64,000 bases of DNA, taken from Dendrocalamus latiflorus. Lineage: Eukaryota; Streptophyta; Magnoliopsida; Poales; Poaceae. The DNA is taken from assembly GCA_017311315.1 (NCBI GenBank), contig CM029609.1:45209166-45273165 (forward strand), read 5' to 3'. The notes below the pieces were generated by a model. That model did no database searches, had not been told where the DNA came from, and was given only the letters and a program-made list of their open reading frames with translations. A program made the position numbers and the translations under genes. Each line of letters opens with the position of its first letter. Position 1 is the stretch's first letter. Below, one piece after another: positions 31,617 to 44,934 of this stretch.

Positions 31617-34600
31617 TGTGACACCCCGCGGTTCTCAACTAATTATCGCGTTGTCATTAGCGTTAATAACCATGATTATTGGAACCAAATTAAAATTTTG
31701 TAGTAATTATTTTAGTGATTCAACTCATCAGCTAATTACAATTGTATTGGAAAGAAGGTAAACAACAATTCTATTACAAATACAGTATTTCATTGCATAC
31801 ATTTGGATTGCATCCAAATTAAAATAAAATGGTTACAATAGGGAAACGTGTTTTTATTACAAGAAAGTTTCAAAATTACATCCATGATCATTTCTTACAA
31901 CCATTCAAGTGCTATCGACTACTGGTACAACATTATTTTAATTATGATCTAATAACCAGATTATAAGACCAAAAAAGACCGAACAAAAGAGGAATTGAAA
32001 ATAAGGCAATATAAAATAAGTGTTGCCGTCAGAGCCCTAAGGATTAACTTCGGGAGGGGTAATCCGTTCACGGAGATACCTGACCGTCCGGGGACCAGTC
32101 GGCACCTCTCACAACTATAGGCTCATCACACGGTATATATATACAAACCTGTTCTGAACATAGGAATCCAACCAAGGCAAAGACTAGGTGAGCACAAATC
32201 ATTCCAGTCAAACCTACAGCAGAGAAACCACCTGTCAAAGCCTCACCATACAAATATCCATCACAGTAACCAGATAGCACCGGGCCAGAGCAGCCACGCC
32301 CAGACAGCAGCAACAGCCAGCAAAGCCTCACGGGCAAGCCACCCCACAAATATCACACATCGTATACCAGTGGTCAAACCGAGAGAATAGAGCACAGAGG
32401 GACAAAAGAAAGGTAAGGTAGATTTCCCCACCACCAGCCAATCCCCAGGCCACCGAGGCGTTCGTCACCGAGTGGAGCCGAAGGTCCAGGGAGGGGAGAA
32501 CCGGCAAGCCGAAGGACGACGGGGACGTGACAGCCACAGGAGCATCAAAAGCCGGCAACCATCATTCACCACCGCAAGCCCACATCAAGCATCAATCACA
32601 GCCAACCGGTCACCACCCCAACCCCAAACCCTAGCTTTCCCCACCATCACCAGTGCAGGTAAACCCCATCATCCCAACATACATGCATTGCCCTTTTACT
32701 CATTTTACCAACATAGGCTAGCAACCATTAGCATGTCACCGGAGGTAAAAGAAAAGGGAGAAGAAGGTTACCGTGGGGGCGGCGGCTGCGGGATTCCCAG
32801 CCGAGCCGCCGGTTCACCGCCGTCGGTACTCCCCCGGCGTACGGCGACGGTTCACCGGCGGGGACGGCCACGGTCACCCGCCTCCCGAAACCAAACCCTA
32901 GGCAAACCTTAAGAGATTAGTAAATCACAAAAGTAAATCAAGCAAGAAATGGGGAAAAAGGGGAGAAAGCATCCGAGTTGGCCAGATCTGGCCGGAGAAT
33001 CCCCAAGCGGCGCCGGCCATCCCGGCGGGAATGGCCGGCCAGATGAGGCGTCAGCGGGGAGCCGGCGTGAGAAGGGGGGAGCGACACCGAGGCAGAGGCG
33101 CCGAGGCGCGGGCGCGAAGGAGCGGCGGCGCTGAGACCCGAAGGCGGGGAAAGGCGGCATGAGGTGAAGAGCAGGGAGGCCGAGAGAGAGAGAGAGAGAG
33201 AGGGAGCCGGCGGCGTGAGGAGAAGAGCAGGGAAGCCAAGCGAGAAAGGAAGAAAAGGAGGGGGGGAATGGAGAGGCGTCAGCAGAGGAAAAGGAGGGGG
33301 CGTCGGTGGAGTAAAAGAGAGGGAGAGAAGGCGTCGGCGTAAAAGAGAGGAAGAGGGGGCGTCAGCAGCCAGGGGAGGCCGAATGCCCAGTGAAAACCCA
33401 AAACAAGGAGGCCGTTAACCATAGAGCCAAATGGGGGGCACAAATAAGATGATGCTAATAGCAACCTTAGTAAGAAATTCTGTAGACTATAAATACATTT
33501 CTTGAGTAATTGCCATGAGGTAGAATAATTACAATCATGCTTATGCATATGATGTAGCTAATACTACCAATTTCACCATTAATTAAACTGATTAGTTAGA
33601 ATGTAATAATCTGTAAATGCTTAATTCTTGCATATAAATTGGGGACACCACTAAAATGAACTGGGAACCATTATATTCTGTATAAAGGAACGAAAGGAAA
33701 TTTGAGCGAATCCTGAATGTAAGCAATAGAAATATTATGTTGACCAGAATCTTATAAATAATTGAACCGTAGATTAATTTAAGTCTAAATAGCAGGAAAG
33801 AGGCTGAATCTACCAAAGGAATCATACCAGGGTAGTGAGCATATTCAGCAAGATAATATAACATCAGGCAAGTATTCTTTGAACAAGTCTTCAGAATAGA
33901 TTCATTACAAATCAGTATTTTATATTATGCTATTATCATCCTGCATGGAAAAATAAAAGAAGATTTAAATTAATGTGATGATTACAAAAGAATGGAATAA
34001 ATGCCAACTGAGGGAGCAGTTGGTCCTATCAGTAGTAAAAAGGTGGGCAGAGGTTGCCAGGGCAGGCGTGAGTGGGAGGCATGGAACCTCTGCATAAGAA
34101 TAAAATATAAGGTTCTACCAACTTCATTCATATGAACAGACCGTACCAACTCGTATCAACCAACGTTCCGTTTCACGGGCAGTCGGTACTCTAGTGAGGT
34201 GTTATATTCTCCACAGGAGTGATTTTATTTATGGGATAGGCCCAAAGGAACCGGTATAAGACCGGAGCGTAAGAACCCACAGGCGGGTTGCGCATTGGCG
34301 TTATATTACGCAGAGTGGGGGCTGGGGAAGGGTCGGAGTACCCTACCAGCCAACGGTTATGTCGTTTTCAGTGGGTCTGTGTGATCCAGGCTGCTGATTG
34401 TGTATAACCGGGTGGAGATATAATTACTAAGCTAGAGATAATTGTACTGTACTCTGTTCTGGGCGCCGCTTCAAAGGAATTGCGGATAATCCTATGGGCC
34501 AACACGAACAGAGTGATGATGGGTAAAGTGATACAAGCTTGCGCAAGGCTATTTAAAATCATGAATTCATGCCTGTCTCCGGGGAAGGAGAACTACGGAA

Positions 34601-35283
34601 ACTTATAGGGGTTTTTGCTGTTCATACGGGTGTTCAGTAGATTTGTAAGTAATAATTTGATATTTTGCAACAACTTAAAAACCTATTTCCCTAAACGTAA
34701 TTTGGGAACAAGGTGGTTGGAATCTGAAAGATGATAATTGGGAATAGTATCAAAATCATTTCTTGCATTTTGTTATATAAACTTGCTGAGTACTCTGTAC
34801 TCACCCTTGCTATTACTTTCCTTTGTTTAGAGGATAGCCAGCTAGAGGCGGGCTTTGAGGATGGCTCCGCAGAGGAGTATTACTCTCCCGGAGAGGGAGA
34901 TTATTACGAGGATGAGCCGTTTGAGGATTACGCCGCATACGACGATTGGGAGTCGTAGGGACTTGCGTGCGGCTTGGACTCGACCTTTAGGGTATCTGTG
35001 TTATTAGTGTATTGTATTTGTACTCTCTCCTGTATAATTAGAACACCTCTGTATAATTAGAAGTCTAGCCACTTTCTATCTGTAATAATTAGAACTGCAG
35101 TTGCTATGTAATATTTGGCCCTGCGTGGCATGGTGAATGTATGTAAATTTCTATCTCTAATGATTGTTCTGTGCAATACTCTGAATGGCTTATTATTCGT
35201 TAAAGCAATGTTTTATTAGCTAAAATGAATAATAATCCGTTGACCAGCGTTATTACCCCTTGGTAATAAGGCGGGTCGTCACA
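31617..35283 (+). repeat. 3' LTR of the Gypsy element (3667 bp)
   Basis: Collinear with the 5' LTR end to end. It keeps a short TA run (32134-32143), carries a segment of about 35 bases near 33257-33295 absent from the 5' copy, and retains the acidic small ORF at 34731-34958. It is followed directly by the GAAAA target duplication. Confidence 0.95.
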
Positions 35284-35288
35284 GAAAA

Positions 35289-36141
35289 GGACTCGGTTGG
35301 GCGCAACTGCAGAAGCCAATGAGATAGTAGTGTTATTGTTAGTGAACCATTTCTAAATCGTCGCGAAACATGGTAGAATTGAGTGGGAAACAGTTTATGC
35401 AATGGTTGAAATGATGGGCTTCTTGATAATCTTGTCATCTATGCACGAAGAAACTGAAGAAGAAAACAATAATATGTTCAGTTGTTCGGTAGAATGTTAG
35501 GAAACCTTGCTAAGTCAAATTGAGCCGGACTCAAAATTTTCAGCGATGGAAGAAAAGAAGACAATGTTAGGCAGCAAATAGAAAGGAAAATCGGCAATTG
35601 TAGCTAGACCAACTGGTATGGCATCTACTGTAACCTCATGGACATCAGAGCCCAAGAAAATCACTATGACATTGTACTCAGCCATTCGATCAAAAAAAAA
35701 CATTCAGCTCGATCGGCCAAGTCTGAAACCTGAATCCTGAAGCAACAAACCACAGCATGCACGGCATGTGACAATTGGCCCTGTTCAAAAGTAATATTGT
35801 TCTTTGGTTTTGGACTGTGACTTTTGGCCGAATAGCACTATAACGTATGCTAGTTTTTTTTCTGAAATATTTAATTAAAGAAAATAAAGAAAATAGAAAA
35901 TAAAACCACTGTTATATCTCTATGAATAATTCAAAAGAGAAATAGAAAAGAAAAAAGAAAAACCACGTTAAGAAGGCAACATATCCTAAACGACATTTAG
36001 TTTCTGAAAGCCAGAAGCCATCGCTGTTTAGAACGGGACCAATGTTGCATGCACCATGATCTGTTGGCCCTATGACTTGTGCGATACTACTACACAAACA
36101 TTTACAACATAAAACTATTCAGCAGCCCTTGTCGTTGAGCT
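35289..36141. other. Intergenic DNA right of the Gypsy element
   Basis: No gene was recognised. A minus-strand frame at 35703-35515 has a somewhat protein-like composition but no known motif. Around 35850-35960 the sequence is A-rich. Confidence 0.45.
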
Positions 36142-36328
36142 TGTTAGTGATATGCCTTAGAGGAAATCATAAAGATGATTATATCACTTGTATGTTCATA
36201 ATCTTTTGAATAATATGTCATTTTGTCTTTTGAATAAATATTTTTCATATTGATTAACAAGTACGTGACTTGTTCATAGATTTAATTATATTTTGATGTT
36301 ATTCTTAATTATCCCTTATATTATTATG

Positions 36329-37424
36329 GGGAGCATATCTAGTGCTAATGCCCATTTAGGTGCTAACATGCTAATGCGAACGTTGGTCGTTCGATCTAAA
36401 GTGAACAGTCAAGATTCATGCGGGTGGAAGGTCGCTCCTCACTTATGCATTTTGCGTTCACACCCAAGCCTGCTTGATTGCAATTGCGAAAATGTCCTTC
36501 GGTCATTCCCCCTAGCCTCCTGTGCCGCCCTTCCCCCGCATTGCCCTCCCCGAGCGTCGCCCCACCGCCGCCGTCGGCCTTCCTCCACCACCAGCGCCGC
36601 CCACCCGCCTCCCTCCACCCCTACGGCCTCCCTTGGCGCCACCCCAACCTCCCCAAACACCGCCCCCAGCCTCCCCCGACTCCCTCCCCGACTTCCCCCA
36701 GCGCTGCCCCCTCCTCCATCCATGCCTCTCCTCCCCGACCACACACTGCTTCAACCATAGTGGCTTCGACAACGGTGATTTTGACCACGGTGATTTCGAC
36801 CACGGCGGCTTCACCCATGGCGGTTTTGATCACAACGACTTCGACCATGGAGATTTCGACCACGTCGGCTTCGACCATGGTAGTTTCGATCACGATGATT
36901 TTGACCAAGGCGACTTCGACCACACCGTGGTCGAAGCCGCCATGGTTGAAACCTCCGTGGTTGAAGCCACCGTGGTTGGGGAGGTGCTAGCCACCAGAGG
37001 GGAGGGGGAGGTGCTGGGGGAGGCCAGAGGGGGCAGCGCCAGGGGAGATCGGGGGGCAACGCTGGGGGAGGCCGAGGGGGGCGGCGCCGAGGGAGGCCGA
37101 GGGGGGCGGCTCCAGGGGAAGCGCTGGGGAGGCCGGGGGGTGGCGCTGGGGGAGGCTGGAGGGGGTGGTGCAGGGGAGGGAGATAGGGAAGGAGCTTGAG
37201 GAGGGGCGGCACTCGAGGAGGGGCGACGCCTGGGGAGGGAGGAGCAAACTCTTGTGAGTTGTGACTGAAGGCAAAGGAGCGGCGAGGGGTTTCTTACAAG
37301 TAAACATAAGTCATCTAGTGGTTTCCATCTGCTTGGATTGTGCCCGTCCAGTTGGGATCCAATGGTCCTGAGTGTTTGTTAGCATGTTAGCACCCAAATG
37401 GATATTAGCACTAGATATGCTGCC
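36329..37424. mobile_element. Pack-MULE-like Mutator element, 1.1 kb, 9-bp target duplication
   Basis: ATTATTATG lies directly outside both ends (36320-36328 and 37425-37433), the nine-base duplication of Mutator-like elements. The terminal inverted repeats are about 45 bases; both ends read GG(G/C)AGCATATCTAGTGCTAAT inward and continue through a shared GGTGCTAACATGC block with few mismatches. No transposase is present. The interior (36500-37240) is very GC-rich, unlike its AT-rich surroundings, as in grass Pack-MULEs that carry gene fragments. I did not identify a donor gene. Long open frames on both strands reflect composition. Confidence 0.9.
36758..36970. repeat. TTCGACCACGG minisatellite inside the Pack-MULE
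   Basis: About 14 units of roughly 15 bases (GGTGATTTCGACCAC and variants) are tandemly arranged; on the plus strand they read as Gly-Phe-Asp-His-type repeats. The core matches the minisatellite at 690-1400. Confidence 0.8.
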
Positions 37425-38800
37425 ATTATTATGTGGGACAATTATAATTTATATATCAGTACATATATTGATTGATGATCATATTTGATGGATCACGGAT
37501 ATAGGGTTATTAAATCAATAATATAGGTATGTGTTAGAGAACATGGTATGAGATTGACCCATCTTTAAATACTGTTGAGATTGTTATATTTTTATGTATC
37601 ATCAGTTGATCTCAATCAATGATGATGTATAATCTTTGTACTTGATATTAGCATAGTTTCCTACATACGTAATAGTGTAATTAGGGGTTCCAAACACTAT
37701 TCCTTAACTGAGTAATTATAAGGCTACCTTTCAGGTATACTATGAAATATGCAGAGGAATATGACTGGTCGGATATAGGGTTTACTGCTCCTACATAACA
37801 GGAGAGATATCTCTGCGTCCTTCGATGTGGTCAAATAAAAAAATGCATAGCCATACCACGAGTGATCGAAGAGTCAAACAAATGAAGTTATCCATCACTA
37901 GATCGAAAAAAGATTGAACAGTCTATAGATGACACGTTTCTCACTTAAAGTTTGATTAGGTGTTGTGAGTCAAAAGGAGAATATGAGAACATGTCATTTA
38001 ATCTGACTAGATACGAACTAGTCGTATGGATACACTGATTGATCGTGAGTTAGTCGGATATATCATAAATTAATTTGCGAACTAGTCGTATGGAGATACG
38101 GATTGGTTATAATTAGATACGAACTCATCATAAGGAGTTATGAACCGATCATGAGTGACTAAGACCTGGTTGCAGATAATATTGCATAAGGTTCATCCAG
38201 TTTGATCTTTGTATATATTTGGGAGTCGATATGTCCAGCTAGGGACCGCTATCGACCAGTAATTGAAAAGGTGTTTCTGAGTTACAACCAAATATACATG
38301 AACCTACATGGTCACATACTACAATAAGCATCTGAATGATCTCTACTCGTATTGGATAATGATCTAGTCGGAGTCTCTTCGAGTGAGATACGATCTTTAC
38401 TTGTGATGAATAATGATCCAATACGAGCCTCTATATAAAGGAGTGCATTGGGCTATAGAAGAGAGGCTTCACACCACCCATCGAAACCCTAGCCACCTCC
38501 TTCTAGAGACCCTGTTGTACGCTCTGGTGTTAACATACCGGCTCACAGCATTTCATCACTAGATGTGTGGACTTTTGGTAGAGACATTGCTGTAATTGCA
38601 GCGCTGATTGGGATGATCCGAGGAGAAGACAATCAGCTTGCGGAGATCGATTACCGCTAAAGGATGATCGGACTTTGAGGATCACTTTTTAAATATATTG
38701 AACGATCGATTGCTTTCATTACATCGACATGTGTTATGTTGAATCGGGCTACTTCAACTCTTCTTCTACTGTACTGCATGTTTAGTGATAACGATTCATG

Positions 38801-40045
38801 ATCTCTTATATACATGGCTTCTTAGTGTAAGCCATAGAAATTTTAATCTATACTAGCATAGCCTACCCGTAATCCCCAATAGAGGTCCCATGGCTTTCTG
38901 CTCGTGTACTCCCAGTCCAGACTGGAGAGACACTAACTCCTCTGCCGTTGCAGCATCCATGATTACTATTATTCTGCACTGTTTGGACCATGCATTCATT
39001 CGGATGGGGCCTGCCCTCATATGATGATCTCCATGGCTCCATGCATCCAACTTAGCTACAAAACTTGAACCCAAAATCTTTGGAATTTTGAAGGCAAGAA
39101 AAGGAATACAAGATGGCTCATTGGTAATTGGTTTATGGCTTCTTGCAGCTGTTCACCTTCACCTACCTGCGGATGGATCAGCAGGTTCATTCAGGTAATT
39201 GCTCTGAATTCCTGTTAATTCCAATTGGAAAAAAAATTAAAAAGCCAATGCATGATGAGACCAGATGGAAATTGGGGTGAGTGGATCTAGTCAGCTGGCA
39301 GCAGTGGCGGAGCTAGGATTTGGTTACGCCCCGGACTCAGTGGTGAAATGATCTATGCTATCTGGGCTGGACCATAAAAATATTATCCAGACTGAACTAA
39401 ATTTACCCGAACTATATATTAGATATTTTTCCACATCTCAAACTGAAGCCTATCCTGTTCAAGATGTGGTTCCGCCCCTGCCTAGCTGCAACATGCATGC
39501 AACTAGCTGGATGCAAATGCTGCCCTGGTCCCTAGCTTATAATAACCTGATCCAATGAGCAAACACTGGCACCTTGTCTGTACCATCATGGAGTGTTCTG
39601 ACTTCTGATCCATGGTGTGCTAATCATTATACACTGTTCAGTGTTCACCTGTTCAGTGCCTTGGCCTTTGGTCAATTTCTGCAGAAATGCATGGCAATCT
39701 CTCCAAGAGGATCTGACACACCAGATCCAAGATTAGAAAAATAAAATGAATATTTGTGCTGCAATTTATGTGTTCCTCCTTGCCAACATTTGTCGTAGCC
39801 ACTACTCGCAAGGGTGATATGCATTAAGAACTAGGCCTTTTACAATTTTTGTAAAATGGCATTTGCCTGAACAAATTAAAAGGTTAAAATTGACCCAGAA
39901 ACAACACTGTTAATAAGCAAGGGATCACCTTGTCTGGTTCAAACTTTTCAAAGCTGTATCCAGTTGCTGTCTGTGACGCACAGCATGGTGAGTTGGTGAT
40001 TGACATTACATTACACTACTAAGAACAGAAGTGCACTGTACTGTA
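38801..40045. other. Intergenic DNA with a possible small MITE at about 39300-39482
   Basis: CAGTGGCGGAGCTAGG near 39303 and the inverse of GCAGGGGCGGAACCA near 39468-39482 form imperfect inverted ends of a roughly 180-base foldback, a common grass MITE wording. No target duplication was seen. The rest has no recognisable feature. Confidence 0.4.
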
Positions 40046-40434
40046 TGTTGGAGTGGACACGCCCGTAGTCGCATGATCATGAAGTCATTTACGACTACTC
40101 CATGTCGCAATAAGTTGATAGCCGGTTACGACTTATGACCACGAGTGCTCGTAGTTGAGTACTCGTTACAACTACGAGCACTCGTTTACGACTTACGACC
40201 ACGAGAACTCAAACACTCAGAGATACGCACGCGACACTCAGGGAAACACGAGGATTTTGTGCTACTCGACTTCCGCAACCTTTTCTGAAGACTCTATTCA
40301 CGAATTTAAGCATCAAACGAATACAGATCATAGCCAACATGGTCCCCCTATGCACACACCACGACCTACACGATCTGTGCCATACCACAAACCAGCCATG
40401 ACGCACGACAGCAACTAAAAACTGATGAAAATGA
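40046..40434 (-). repeat. 3' LTR of the Copia element
   Basis: Begins TGTTGGAGTGGACACG on the plus strand and matches the right LTR through the ACGCACGAC and AAAACTGA words. It carries many short (T/G)ACGA(C/G) words such as ACGACCACGAG and CTCGTTTACGAC that form internal inverted repeats. The inner border is approximate, since pol runs directly into it. Confidence 0.8.
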
Positions 40435-43400
40435 GGACCTTGCCGTTTTCAACGCATTCCCTGATGAAATGGTAATACGTCTCAATGTGCTTGCTCCGAC
40501 CATGGTACACCGGATTCTTGCATAGCTGAATTGCAGACTTGCTATCCATGAGCAGAGTCACCGCACTTGCTTCCACATTAAACAAGTTGCCTAGCAACTC
40601 CCCGAGCCAAATCCCTTGGTATGTCGCCGTTGAGGCAACGACATACTCGGCCTCATAAGATGACAGAGCGACGATCCTTTGCTTATGTGATTGCCACCTT
40701 ACTAGGCTCCCCCCAATGAAGAAAATCATGCCACAGGTACTCTTCCAGTCATCGACATCCCTGGCCATGTCGGCGTCGCTGTACCCGACGAGCTTGGCTG
40801 CCATTGTTTCTCTAGCATACCGGCACCCATAGTCCATTGTCCCTGCCACATAGCGCAGTAGGTGCTTCATGGCGCTGAGGTGCTCGGTGGTGGGTGACTC
40901 CATAAACCGGCTTACGTAGCCAACTTCAAACGTGATGTCTAGCTTTGTGTGTACCAGATAGCGTAGGCCTCCGATGATATTGTGATAGAACATGCCGTTG
41001 ATTGGAGGATTTGAGCTTTCCTTGCTCAATGTCAGTTGCAGCTCCATTGGGACATGGACGGAGTTGCAGCCGCTCATACCAACCTTCTCCAGTAGCTTGG
41101 CCGTGTAGCATGCTTGAGACAAAGTGATCTCGCCCTCACTCTGTGTGACCTCGATTATGAGATAATAGCTGAGAGGATCGAGGTCACTCATCTTGAACTT
41201 GGCTTCCATTTGGGCCTTGAATTGGTCGATCTCCTCCTAACAGGCGCTGGTCACCACCAAGTCATCGATGTACACACCCAAGAGCATATGTGAGTCACCA
41301 GTTCCCTGGGTGTACACGGCATGCTCTGACAAGGTTCGCTTGAAGCTAAGGGAGGTCAGCGTGCTGTTGAGCTCGGCGTTCCAAGCTCTTGGAGCCTGAC
41401 GAAGCCCGTAAATTACCTTACATAGGCACAACTCCTGGTGCTCGCGACTGACGTAGATGAAGCCAAGGGGCTGTGCCACATATACCTCCTATGTGAGGTC
41501 ATCGTTGAGGAAGGTAGACTTCAGGTCGAGGTGATGTACCAGCCATCCCTCATGGATAGCCACCACCACAAGGGCTCGTACAGAATCAAGGCATGCCATA
41601 GATGTGAACACCTCATCGAAGTCTACACCGGCATGTTGAACATATCCCTTGGCCACCAGACGCACCTTGTGCTTCACGATCTCGCCACAGGCATCCTTTT
41701 TTAGCTTGAACACCCACTTAAGACCAATTAGACGTTTTCTGTTTGGAAGATCTACGAGGTCCCATGTCCGGTTCTCCTCGATCGAGTTCATCTCTTCTTG
41801 CATCGCCATCCATCATCCTTGGTCAACCTGAGCCTTGATGACAGAGGCTGGCTCCTCCATCGTCAGCATGTGTAATTCGTTGAGATCGAGCTCACGTGGA
41901 GGGGTGTCGTCGATGCAGTCTTGCACCATGCGGAACCTCGGAACTCCTTTGTCATAGAGGTTAATGTTCAATGGCGGGGATGCAAATTTGCCCATCAGAG
42001 CACTGGTGCCTGAGTTCGGATCAGTGGAGTGCTCGCCCGTTGCCACGGTCGACTTGGTGATGTCGGCATTGAGTGACCTACCTTCAGGTCTTGCCATCGG
42101 TACAGAGTAGGCCATGTGAAGCCGTCATGGCCGCTGACTTGCTCGGATTGCTCCCAATGCCAGCTTCTCCCCTCATCGAAGACGATGTCCCTGGAGATGT
42201 GCACTTGACCATATGAAGAGTCGAACATCCGTACACCTTGGAGCGGTCGTCGTAGGCGATGAACACCATGGGTGCTCTCCTGTCATCAAGCTTGCCAGCA
42301 TGCGGCCGCGTGGCTTTCACATGTCCTACGCAGTTAAAGGTTCGGAGGAAGTGCACAGCTGGCTTCACACCATGCCATGCTTCATAGGGGGTCTTCCCGC
42401 TCACGCTACTTGTGAGAGAGAGGTTCAGGATGAAGACAGCCGTGGTTACAGCCTCCCCCCAGAACTCGTCAGGCACCTTTCGGTCCTTGAGGATGCACCT
42501 GCCATCATTGTTTGGTTCCAGCGCTCAACGACACTATTTTGCTAGATTAATACAGTGCCGTGAGCTGCCGGTGTACTCTTTGCTTGGGGTAGTTATCGGT
42601 GAAGTCCACTGAGGTGAATTTCCTCTTATCGTTGTACAGGGCACGCAGCTTGTGGCCAGTCTCAGTCTCAACTATGGCTTGCAACTTCTTGATTGCGCCG
42701 GTGGTCTCGTCCTTGCCTCAAAGGAGAATGAGCCACATGTAGCGACTGATATCGTCAACGAGCAAGAGAAAATAGCGCTTGTCGCTGGTGTGACGAGTCC
42801 ACACAGGTCACCGTGCACTAGGTCAAGGTAGCCATTCGCAGATCTGATCGATGTGGTTCACGTGAGGAAGTTTTCCCATGCCTGTGGCTGACATCTTCTG
42901 GAGCGCGTCAAAGTTGAGGTGCCCAAAGCGGGCATGCCAGCACCACACCACATTGTCGACCTGCAGGCTTAGGCAGACCGATTGTACCACACTAAGGGCA
43001 ATCTTGTACAGCCAGTTTGGTGATCTCTTCACCTTGGCAATGAGGTTGCACTGTCGATCACAGACGCACAGAACGCCATCTTCAATCAGCATGCTACAGC
43101 TGCCCTCATCGAGCTAGCCACGCTGATGATGTTGCTCTGAAGACGCGGGATGAAGTACACGGTGGTGAGGGCACGGTGTCGGTTCCCTTTTCCTGCAAAC
43201 GACATGGTGCTGCGCCCATGGATCTCGACCACCGAGCCATCCCCGAAATTGACCGAGCCAGTGATCCCGCGATTGAGCTCAGAGAATGCTATGCCACATC
43301 CCGTCATGTGATTCGATGCTCCGGTGTTGAGATACCAGGAGGTCTCCTCATGAACTTCATTGAGGAAGACCGACCTGGCGCGCTCCTCGTTGAGGAAGAC

Positions 43401-44308
43401 CTGCCCACTGACGTGTTCTGGCTTAGTGGGCGCCCGAGCGATGGCTTCTTCCACCGCCGTTGCTTGGTCCATTAGGAGAGACGGCTCGTCGTTGGTGTTC
43501 TGCACCAGATGTGTCTCCTCCCTTTTCTTCTTACGGCAATCACGAGCCCAATGCCCCAATTTTCCATAGTACCTACACTCGTCCCTCTTGGAGTTATTGG
43601 GCCCACCACGAGAATGGGTCTCCTTTCCATTGCAGGTGGAATCTCACCCACGCCCGCCACGCGGCCTGCCACGGCGTGTGAAAGGGTTGACACTGCTGGA
43701 CATCGATCCATCCCGATTGTGTACCTGCGATCGTGCTCGCCACTCCTCCGTGAGGAGAAGCAGGTTCCCTTATTGTCGGTGCTATGGTTGGAGTAGCGCT
43801 GCTCCACCGCTCGAAGCTGACTCGTCACCTCCTCGATCGAGAGGGCGCTGACATCGAGGAGTGTCTCTATGGAAATGGCTACCTGGAAGTAGCGATCCGA
43901 GACCACCTATAGGAGTTTCTTGGCCAACTCTTCCTCTCGGATGGGATCGTTGAGCAGGTGGAGGTTGTTGGCAAGCCCAAAGATTCTCATCAAGAAATCG
44001 TCAATGGACTCACTGTCTTTGAAGGAGATACCGCCAAACTCCTTGCGTAGTTGCTGGGCATTGGCTTCGTGCACATGGTCGATGCCCATACTCATGGTCT
44101 TCATGGCCTCCTAGGCATCCTTCGCCGTGTGCTTGACGGTGAGAGTCGACAGCATCTCGGCCAGCACGGTGCGGAGAATTGCTGACAGCACAAGCCGGTC
44201 GTCGTGGTAGTCCACATCATCGGTTTCGATGGCCTCCCAGAGACCTTGCGCTTGGAGGTTGACTCGCATGACCAACACCCAGTCATTGTAGTTCATTCGC
44301 GTGAGCAT
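40415..44308 (-). pseudogene. Copia gag-pol remnants (gag, protease, integrase, RT, RNase H)
   Basis: In minus-strand order: gag (44308-43560) with LRKEFGGISFKDSESIDDF and knuckle GHWARDCRKK; protease near 43430-43130 with WYLNTGASNHMTG, in which the catalytic Asp of DTGAS is Asn; pre-integrase HARFGHLNFDALQKM (about 42930); integrase pieces (42800-42090); RT with LKWVFKLKKDACG, the YGLRQAPRAWN block and catalytic YIDDLVV (41800-41237); and RNase H with ALSSYEAEY and KHIETYYHFIRE (41209-40415). Several stops and frame changes (near 44110, 43905, 42800, 41490 and 41230) make it non-functional. Confidence 0.88.
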
Positions 44309-44504
44309 AGAGTAGACAATGGAGCCTGAGGCCTCCTTGATGACGCGCTGATGACAAGCGCACGGGCACCATCGTCACAGTGCCACGGTCGGCGCGGAGG
44401 AGGCGAAGGCGAGCGCAAGAGGCCTCGCCATAGAGGAGTCATCGACTGCTTTCCTGGCGGAGCCCACGATGTAGACATGTCTACCAGATGATCACCGAAC
44501 ACCC

Positions 44505-44516
44505 GCTCTGATACCA
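44505..44516 (-). other. Primer-binding site of the Copia element
   Basis: On the minus strand TGGTATCAGAGC follows the 5' LTR after two bases, complementary to initiator Met-tRNA. Confidence 0.92.
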
Positions 44517-44518
44517 CT

Positions 44519-44934
44519 TGTCGAAGCGGACATGCCCGCTGTCGCACGACCACGAAGTCGTTTATGACCACTCCTTGTCGCAGCAAGTCGATAGTCGGTT
44601 ATGACTTACGACCACGAGTACTTGTTATGACTACGAGCACTCGTTTACGACTTATGAATTGCGACTTACGACCATGAGTACTCGTTTACGACCATGAGTA
44701 CTCAAACACTCGGGGATATGCACGCGACACTCAGGAAAACGCGAGGATTTTGTGCTGCTCGACTTCTATAGCCTTTTCTGAGAACTCTATTCACGAATTT
44801 AAGCATCAAACGAGTACAGATCATGGCCAACATGGCCCCCCTATGCGCATGCCACGACCTACATGATCCGTGCCATACCACGAAACAGCCATGACGCACG
44901 ACTGCTAACTGAAAACTGACAAAAATGAAGCAAT
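44519..44934 (-). repeat. 5' LTR of the Copia element
   Basis: Matches 40046-40434 over its length with substitutions and an internal insertion around 44650-44690. It starts TGTCGAAGCGGACATG on the plus strand. The outer border is approximate. Confidence 0.8.

Larger units (their letters stand above)
36142..38800 (+). mobile_element. Probable solo Copia-type LTR, interrupted by a Pack-MULE
   Basis: TGTTAGTGATATGCCTTAGA at 36142 resembles the opening of Angela/BARE-class Copia LTRs. Further words typical of such LTRs follow after the Pack-MULE (for example GGAGAGATATCTCTGCG near 37800 and the TACGAACTAGTCGTATGGA repeats near 38005-38090). The 3' limit and target duplication could not be fixed; no internal Copia genes are adjacent, hence the solo-LTR reading. 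Family assignment is from memory of LTR openings and is tentative. Confidence 0.45.
40046..44934 (-). mobile_element. Decayed Ty1/Copia retrotransposon, 4.9 kb
   Basis: Two diverged LTRs of about 390-415 bases (40046-40434 and 44519-44934) flank minus-strand gag-pol remnants. The Met-tRNA primer-binding site lies just inside the right LTR, fixing the orientation. A convincing target duplication was not found. LTR divergence and many frame breaks make it clearly older than the Gypsy element. Confidence 0.88.

Noticed and set aside
36439..37307. Several 100-225-residue frames on both strands in the Pack-MULE
   Set aside because: Mutually overlapping, Pro/Ser/Gly/His-biased, and explained by GC content and the minisatellite. 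No donor gene could be named.
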